Shown: positions 6,239 through 10,048 of the stretch, piece by piece
Layout of the letters: every line of letters begins with the position of its first letter
Numbering within the stretch: the stretch's first letter is position 1
Assembly: GCA_964432995.1 (NCBI GenBank)
Contig: CAYSPU010000219.1
Span: 1-10,048, forward strand
DNA: 10,048 nt
Reading direction: 5' to 3'
Origin: CAYSPU01 sp964432995
GTDB taxonomy: Bacteria; Verrucomicrobiota; Verrucomicrobiia; Limisphaerales; JAHDYP01
The notes under the pieces: generated by a model
What the model saw: only the letters and a program-made list of their open reading frames with translations
Told to the model about the DNA's origin: nothing
Database searches by the model: none
Position numbers and translations under genes: made by a program

Positions 6239-7138
6239 ATGGCAAGCGAACCCCTGCTGCAACTCGATCTCCCCGGCTACCCCAAGCTCCGCAGCGGCAA
6301 AGTCCGCGAAATCTTCGACCTCGGGGAGCACCTCCTCATGGTGGCCACCGACCGCATTTCGGCCTTCGACTGCATCATGCCCAACGGCATCCCGCGCAAG
6401 GGCGAGGTCCTCACCCAGATCTCCCATTTCTGGTTCGATCAAATGCAGTCCGTCGTCCCCAACCACCGCGTGGCCCGGGCCGGCGACCCACTGCCGCCCG
6501 CCTTCCAGCCTTACGCCCGCCAGCTCGCCGGCCGCAGCATGATCGTCCACAAAGCCAAACCCCTCGCCATCGAGTGTGTCGTTCGCGGTTACCTCGCCGG
6601 CTCCGGCTGGAAGGAATACCAAACCAGCCAAACCGTCTGCGGCATCCTCCTGCCCGATGGCCTCCAGGAATCCTCCGAGCTGCCCGAACCCATCTTCACC
6701 CCGGCCACCAAAGCCGAAACCGGCCACGACGAGAACATCTCCTTCGAACGCGCCGCGCAAATCGTCGGCCTCGATACCGCCGAACGCGTCCGCGAACTCA
6801 GCCTCCGCGTCTACCGCGCCGCCCGCGCCTACGCCCGCGACCGCGGCATCATCATCGCCGACACCAAGTTCGAGTTCGGTTTCTTTGGCGGCAATCTGAT
6901 CCTCATCGACGAAGTGCTGACGCCGGACTCCTCCCGCTTCTGGCCCGCGGACCAATACCAGCCCGGACGCGGCCAGCCGAGCTTCGACAAGCAGTTCGTG
7001 CGCGATTATCTCGAGACCCTCCATTGGAACAAAACCCCGCCCGCCCCCGCCCTGCCACCCGAGATCGTCCAGAAAACCCAGGCCAAGTACCTCGAAGCCT
7101 ACCAGCGCCTAACGGGGAGGACGCTCCCAAGTCAGTAG
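6239..7138 (+). CDS. purC: Phosphoribosylaminoimidazole-succinocarboxamide synthase (SAICAR synthetase)
   Basis: PurC ligates L-aspartate to CAIR using ATP to form SAICAR in cytosolic de novo purine synthesis. This 299-residue product has the full motif set: GKVREIFD (20-27, nucleotide-binding loop), ATDRISAFDCIMPNGIPRKG (36-55), ECVVRGYLAGSGWKEY (112-127), PIFTPATKAETGHDENI (151-167), IADTKFEFG (206-214), LIDEVLTPDSSRFW (222-235) and QPSFDKQFVRDYL (246-258). The length and the PATKAETGHDENI form place it in the longer Ade1-like class (about 300 residues) and not the roughly 240-residue E. coli type. The ATG at 6239 is chosen because MASEPLLQLDLPGYPKLRSGK is the usual N-terminus; the upstream extension is repeat-like. 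No other pur gene is adjacent, so it looks monocistronic. A TAG stop ends it at a CAG-TAG junction. Confidence 0.97.
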   Translation: MASEPLLQLDLPGYPKLRSGKVREIFDLGEHLLMVATDRISAFDCIMPNGIPRKGEVLTQISHFWFDQMQSVVPNHRVARAGDPLPPAFQPYARQLAGRSMIVHKAKPLAIECVVRGYLAGSGWKEYQTSQTVCGILLPDGLQESSELPEPIFTPATKAETGHDENISFERAAQIVGLDTAERVRELSLRVYRAARAYARDRGIIIADTKFEFGFFGGNLILIDEVLTPDSSRFWPADQYQPGRGQPSFDKQFVRDYLETLHWNKTPPAPALPPEIVQKTQAKYLEAYQRLTGRTLPSQ

Positions 7139-7271
7139 CGCGCGTGTGCACGCTGTCCTCTGGCATCTCAGTTGCCTTCTCCGGAGCCTTCGTCGAAACC
7201 TTTGTCGAAAGAAATGGTGACGCTCAACAAACGTGGCGACAAGAGCCGGGCATCGGCTGACGGCTTTCTTT

Positions 7272-7384
7272 CCATGAACCGTCAGGTAGGGCAGCCTCTC
7301 CGAGGGCGCCGGAAGAGTATGCGCTGGAACCACTTGTCTCCGGCGCGCTGCGGAGAGCGCGCCCTGCCTCCCGCAGGTTCATGG
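7272..7384. repeat. 113-bp nested imperfect palindrome, REP/MITE-like
   Basis: Four ordered arm pairs nest around a 25-base loop: CCATGAACC (7272-7280) with GGTTCATGG (7376-7384), GGCAG (7290-7294) with CTGCC (7364-7368), TCTCCG (7297-7302) with CGGAGA (7351-7356), and GCGCCGGA (7306-7313) with TCCGGCGC (7339-7346). That is 28 pairs with small internal loops. The outermost pair forms perfect 9-bp terminal inverted repeats. The right arm can instead fold alone into a perfect 8-bp hairpin, GGCGCGCT (7342-7349) with AGCGCGCC (7356-7363). No coding potential is seen. Architecture resembles a BIME/REP or a very short non-autonomous element; mobility is inference. Confidence 0.62.
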
Positions 7385-7569
7385 TCACAACGCGCGTCCA
7401 GACATTGGAGGTCCGGCCTCTTCATGAACTGCAACGTTGAGCGTTCACGCACCCAGCACGCTCAAACCCGACGGGCGCCCCCATGCCCCATCAGCCGGCC
7501 GCTGCCCGCGGGGACGCGCGGCCTCGTGCGTCCGCCGAAAACCGCAAGCGACATCCCGCCTCCGGACGC

Positions 7570-7598
7570 CCGAGACGGGCATCCCGACCCCATCTCGG
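7570..7598 (+). promoter_or_regulatory. Hairpin against the hypD start codon
   Basis: CCGAGA (7570-7575) pairs with TCTCGG (7593-7598) and, stacked inside, CGGG (7576-7579) pairs with CCCG (7583-7586), leaving a 6-base bulge. The structure ends four bases before the hypD ATG and covers the place where a Shine-Dalgarno would lie. It could limit initiation. This is a fold made by eye in very GC-rich sequence. Confidence 0.3.
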
Positions 7599-7602
7599 CT
7601 CC

Positions 7603-8706
7603 ATGAAGTACCTCGACGAATACCGCGATGCCGCCCTGGCCCGACAGCTCGCCGCCCAGATCCGTCGGGCGACCACCCGACCGTGGTCGATCATGGAAAT
7701 CTGCGGCGGTCAAACCCACGCCATCGTCCGGTTCGGCATCGATGAGTTGCTTCCTCCCGAGATCACCATGATCCACGGGCCCGGCTGCCCCGTCTGCGTC
7801 ACCCCCCTTGAGCTCGTCGATCAGGCCATCGACATCGCCTCCCGCCCCGAGGTGATTTTCTGCTCCTTCGGCGACATGCTGCGTGTCCCCGGCAGCGACC
7901 ACGACCTCCTCTCCGTCAAAGCCGCCGGCGGCGATGTCCGCATCGTCTACTCGCCGCTCGACGCCGTGAAACTGGCGCGCGAGAACCCGCAACGCCAAGT
8001 GGTGTTCTTTGCGGTGGGGTTCGAGACCACGGCCCCGGCCAACGCCATGGCGGTTCACCAAGCCCGAGCGGCCGGCCTCGCCAACTTCTCCCTGCTGGTC
8101 TCCCACGTCCTGGTCCCGCCCGCCATGGAGGCCATCCTCTCTTCCCCCCTCTGTCGGGTGCAGGGGTTCCTCGCCGCCGGCCACGTCTGCACGGTCATGG
8201 GCTTCTGGGAGTATCCTCCCATCGCCGCCAAATACCATGTGCCCATCGTGGTCACCGGCTTCGAACCCCTGGATATCCTCCAGGGCATCCTGATGTGCGT
8301 GCAGCAGCTCGAGACCGGCCGCAGTGAAGTGGAAAACGCCTACGCCCGTTCCGTCCGCCTCGAGGGAAACCAGACCGCCCAACAACTCATCCGCGAAGTC
8401 TTCCGCGTCATACCCCGCAAGTGGCGCGGCGTGGGCGAGATTCCCCGGAGCGGCCTCGGCCTGAGCGAAGCCTATGCGGCCTTCGACGCCGAACAACGTT
8501 TCGACGTCGCCCACCATCGTGTCGAGGAACCGGCCGAGTGCATCAGCGGCCTCGTCCTTCAGGGCATCAAGAAGCCACCCGAGTGCCCGGCCTTCGGCAC
8601 CCGTTGCACCCCCGAGCATCCCCTCGGCGCCACCATGGTGTCCTCCGAGGGCGCCTGCGCCGCTTACTACCGCTACCGCCGCGTCCGCCCCCCGGACGCG
8701 AAGTGA
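7603..8706 (+). CDS. hypD: [NiFe]-hydrogenase maturation protein HypD
   Basis: HypD is the Fe-S scaffold that, with HypC, holds iron while HypE/HypF-derived cyanide and CO are added to build the Fe(CN)2CO centre of [NiFe] hydrogenases. This 367-residue product is full length (family about 360-375). It shows CGGQTH (34-39), GPGCPVC (59-65, redox cysteines 62 and 65), SFGDMLRVPGS (88-98), VGFETT (138-143), GHVCTVMG (193-200) and GFEPLDIL (219-226). Its C-terminal cysteines 313, 328, 335 and 352 sit in the AEC, ECPAFGTRC and SSEGACAAYY context, matching the [4Fe-4S] site. The ATG at 7603 is the family-like start (MKYLDEYRD); the frame extends upstream to 7483 but that part is Arg/Pro-rich. No hypC, hypE, hypF or hydrogenase gene lies within 1 kb or more on either side, so it is isolated here. 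Confidence 0.97.
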   Translation: MKYLDEYRDAALARQLAAQIRRATTRPWSIMEICGGQTHAIVRFGIDELLPPEITMIHGPGCPVCVTPLELVDQAIDIASRPEVIFCSFGDMLRVPGSDHDLLSVKAAGGDVRIVYSPLDAVKLARENPQRQVVFFAVGFETTAPANAMAVHQARAAGLANFSLLVSHVLVPPAMEAILSSPLCRVQGFLAAGHVCTVMGFWEYPPIAAKYHVPIVVTGFEPLDILQGILMCVQQLETGRSEVENAYARSVRLEGNQTAQQLIREVFRVIPRKWRGVGEIPRSGLGLSEAYAAFDAEQRFDVAHHRVEEPAECISGLVLQGIKKPPECPAFGTRCTPEHPLGATMVSSEGACAAYYRYRRVRPPDAK

Positions 8707-8886
8707 GCGGCGCATCGTGAGAGAAACGGGGCAGACGCGAATTCCTTCCCTATCCGTGGTCTACTCCCCCACGCGTGGGTTTCACCCCGCGCTGTGACCA
8801 TCCGATTGCGTCACGAGGGAACCGCACCCCGAGCGGTCGATGGCTTGGGGCGGCATAGACTCGAGTGCACAAAACCGTGCAGAGGG

Positions 8887-8968
8887 GAGGAACAACAAAG
8901 GCGCAAAGCAACGAAGACAATCCTGCAGATCCCCTCCTCCCCTTCGCGTTGTTCCTTTGTCGCTCCTC
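8887..8968. repeat. Imperfect inverted pair of the A/G-rich dispersed repeat
   Basis: The left arm (8887-8916) reads GAGGAACAACAAAGG, GCAAAG, CAACGAAG. The reverse complement of the right arm (8942-8968) reads GAGGAGCGACAAAGG, AACAACGCGAAG. The arms match well at both ends with a short gap and are separated by 25 bases rich in CCTCC. The right arm also resembles 211-240 in the same order, so this looks like two oppositely oriented copies of one repeat unit. Confidence 0.5.
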
Positions 8969-9044
8969 ACGAGACCCGAGATGTTGTCCTGGCGAACACG
9001 GTCCCAAGGGCCCGCTGAGCCGTTCGCCACCTTACCATTCAAAT

Positions 9045-9063
9045 GGGCGGAGGTCTGCCGCCC
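9045..9063 (-). terminator. Possible terminator of the 9084-9947 gene
   Basis: GGGCGG (9045-9050) and CCGCCC (9058-9063) form a perfect 6-bp GC stem with a 7-base loop, about 20 bases past the stop of the minus-strand gene. In that direction it is followed by ATTTG, so the T-tract is short and the call is weak. Confidence 0.35.
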
Positions 9064-9083
9064 TTGGAGTCCCGTATGACATC

Positions 9084-9947
9084 TCACTTTGTGCTACTGT
9101 TTGTCCTCGCTTGCCCCCGAAACCAGATCGCATCACGAGTGTTACTGAAATCTGGAATCCACGGGCCACCCTCGAGCTTGAAGAAATAGAACCCTACGCT
9201 CTTACCGTCGTTCCACCAGTGAACATCATGGAACCAATAGGCCCAGGTACGGACTGCGTTTGTTTCACCAGACGTTTCGGCAGGACCTTGGCCGATTGAG
9301 TTCACCTCGGCTGTGGCCGCTCGCATTCCTGGTGGACCAGGGCGGAATGGCCGCCCGACAACGGTCCCATCTTCCAGCGCCAACGCGCGCTCATCGCGAA
9401 ATGACTCAGCCATGATCACGTCGCTCAAAGCGTCCACCGCGATGACTTCACCCTGGTCATTACGACATCGCGCCTGCTTCACGAAGAGCTGAGAAGCGGT
9501 TTCGCGAGCCTTCTCCAGCCTCTGAGTACGACCCGCTCCCATCTCTCGCTGAGGCTCCGGCGTCAGTCTGATAGCAAGAATGGACGCGGTTTGGGATGCT
9601 TCGAGTACGAATCCATTGGAGACCCACCGTGCCCGCACGACGTCACGTCCATCGAACTCCGACCGAATGAAGATCGGCTCGCATGACTTCGGGAGCCATG
9701 AGCGGTCGATAGTTTTCTGCAGCCAGTCCAGCGCTTGATCGCGTGCCTCTTTGACCGATACATCACCAGCGGGCACACGCTGCCGACCTTTCCAGTCCTC
9801 TCCCTCCGCCCATTGGAACAGGCTGTAAACCGGCGCAGGCAGCGCGGCGGAAAGACTCCTCGTCTGCATGGTCGGCGGAGGCTCCTGCGCGTAGGCCGAC
9901 GAGATGAGACCTACAGCACACAGCAGCATGACTTTCCACTTCATCAT
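9084..9947 (-). CDS. Exported protein of unknown function, 287 residues
   Basis: The N-terminus MMKWKVMLLCAVGLISSAYA is a good signal peptide with cleavage expected after AYA, before QEPPP. The mature chain of about 267 residues has no further membrane segment and no family motif I recognise. It contains a mixed alpha/beta first part (SVKEARDQALDWLQKTID; DVVRARWVSNGFVLEAS), a single pair of cysteines, and a Trp/Phe-rich C-terminal region (TWAYWFHDVHWWNDGKSVGF, FKLEGGPWIPDF). The tandem ATGs at 9947 and 9944 are preferred to the ATG at 10001, because they start the signal peptide directly. Its DNA is noticeably less GC-rich than its neighbours: 9181-9240 has 27 of 60 G+C against 41 of 60 at 8041-8100 in hypD. 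This suggests a different history. Its neighbours give no hint of function. Confidence 0.72.
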   Translation of the reverse strand: MMKWKVMLLCAVGLISSAYAQEPPPTMQTRSLSAALPAPVYSLFQWAEGEDWKGRQRVPAGDVSVKEARDQALDWLQKTIDRSWLPKSCEPIFIRSEFDGRDVVRARWVSNGFVLEASQTASILAIRLTPEPQREMGAGRTQRLEKARETASQLFVKQARCRNDQGEVIAVDALSDVIMAESFRDERALALEDGTVVGRPFRPGPPGMRAATAEVNSIGQGPAETSGETNAVRTWAYWFHDVHWWNDGKSVGFYFFKLEGGPWIPDFSNTRDAIWFRGQARTNSSTK

Positions 9948-10048
9948 CTCGGTTGCCAGTCCGGCGTGCAGGGATTGCTGGGGGGCGTCGTCGCCCGGCA
10001 AAGAACGATGGAGAAGCCAGCGAGCATGGCAACCAGTCCACGATACCA
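9948..10048. other. Upstream region of the exported protein, to window edge
   Basis: This should hold the promoter and leader of the minus-strand gene at 9947. I see no convincing -35/-10 pair or structure. The frame of that gene stays open to 10001, so a longer start is formally possible. Confidence 0.35.

Larger units (their letters stand above)
7139..7602. other. 464-bp gap between purC and hypD, without a gene
   Basis: Frames crossing this gap encode Arg/Pro-rich translations typical of GC-rich noncoding DNA, and no hypC-like start (MCLG/MCLA) is present. It contains a nested palindromic element (7272-7384), an overlapping 7-base inverted repeat (CTGACGG 7257-7263, CCGTCAG 7279-7285) and a hairpin against the hypD start (7570-7598). 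A small 5-bp inverted repeat GCGTG/CACGC (7142-7153) follows the purC stop closely but has no T-tract. Confidence 0.55.
8707..9083. other. Intergenic gap after hypD, rich in inverted repeats
   Basis: No credible gene in 377 bases. Seen in order: a perfect 12-base palindrome CCCACGCGTGGG (8768-8779) followed by TTT, about 60 bases after hypD and only a poor terminator; CCGC-A-CCCC (8822-8830) facing GGGGCGG (8847-8853); TGCAC/GTGCA (8866-8870, 8877-8881); the long imperfect inverted repeat at 8887-8968; and a GC hairpin at 9045-9063. Confidence 0.55.

Noticed and set aside
7172..7606. 144-codon ORF between purC and hypD
   Set aside because: It runs straight through the palindromic element and overlaps the hypD start; its translation is Arg/Pro/Ser-rich and does not resemble HypC or any other family.
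8768..8779. Palindrome CCCACGCGTGGG as the hypD terminator
   Set aside because: As RNA it can make only a 4-bp stem with a CGCG loop and is followed by just three T, so I do not call it a terminator.
1..10048. CRISPR array, rRNA, prophage or defence cluster
   Set aside because: No regularly spaced direct repeats, no rRNA-like conserved blocks and no phage or defence proteins were found on either strand.

Overview
This is a GC-rich, mostly single-copy bacterial chromosomal segment with well-spaced genes and long, structured intergenic gaps. The gene set fits Verrucomicrobiota, perhaps the Limisphaerales/Pedosphaera side. It has a large secreted NPCBM-bearing glycosidase-like protein, a bacterial SUI1/YciH protein, a GxxExxY relic, a REP-associated transposase and few clear Shine-Dalgarno sites. 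That placement is inferred from gene flavour; there is no rRNA or marker gene here to prove it.

Layout. Positions 1-88 (minus) hold the first 29 codons of a REP-associated (RAYT/Y1) transposase that runs off the left edge. Positions 89-807 are gene-poor and contain a decayed C-terminus of a GxxExxY protein, two tandem GC-rich hairpins and a polypyrimidine tract. Positions 808-4509 (minus) encode a 1233-residue secreted or lipid-anchored protein: an N-terminal beta-rich region, an NPCBM-type carbohydrate-binding module, an (alpha/alpha)6 six-hairpin glycosidase-like domain and a C-terminal beta domain. Positions 4846-5229 and 5364-5543 (plus) encode a SUI1/YciH-family protein and a 59-residue zinc-ribbon protein. 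Convergent to these is a small secreted 88-residue protein (5609-5875, minus). Next come purC (6239-7138, plus) and hypD (7603-8706, plus), separated by a 464-bp gap with a 113-bp nested palindrome. After another structured gap (8707-9083) comes an unrecognised secreted protein (9084-9947, minus) in visibly AT-richer DNA.

The genes do not form one pathway. PurC (purine synthesis), HypD ([NiFe]-hydrogenase Fe(CN)2CO assembly), YciH and the polysaccharide-directed protein look like independent transcription units. The most interesting material is between the genes: several palindromic elements, one related pair of A/G-rich repeats, and a RAYT gene, the type of transposase known to mobilise REP palindromes. 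I see no convincing new multi-gene defence or metabolic system, no CRISPR, no tRNA or rRNA.
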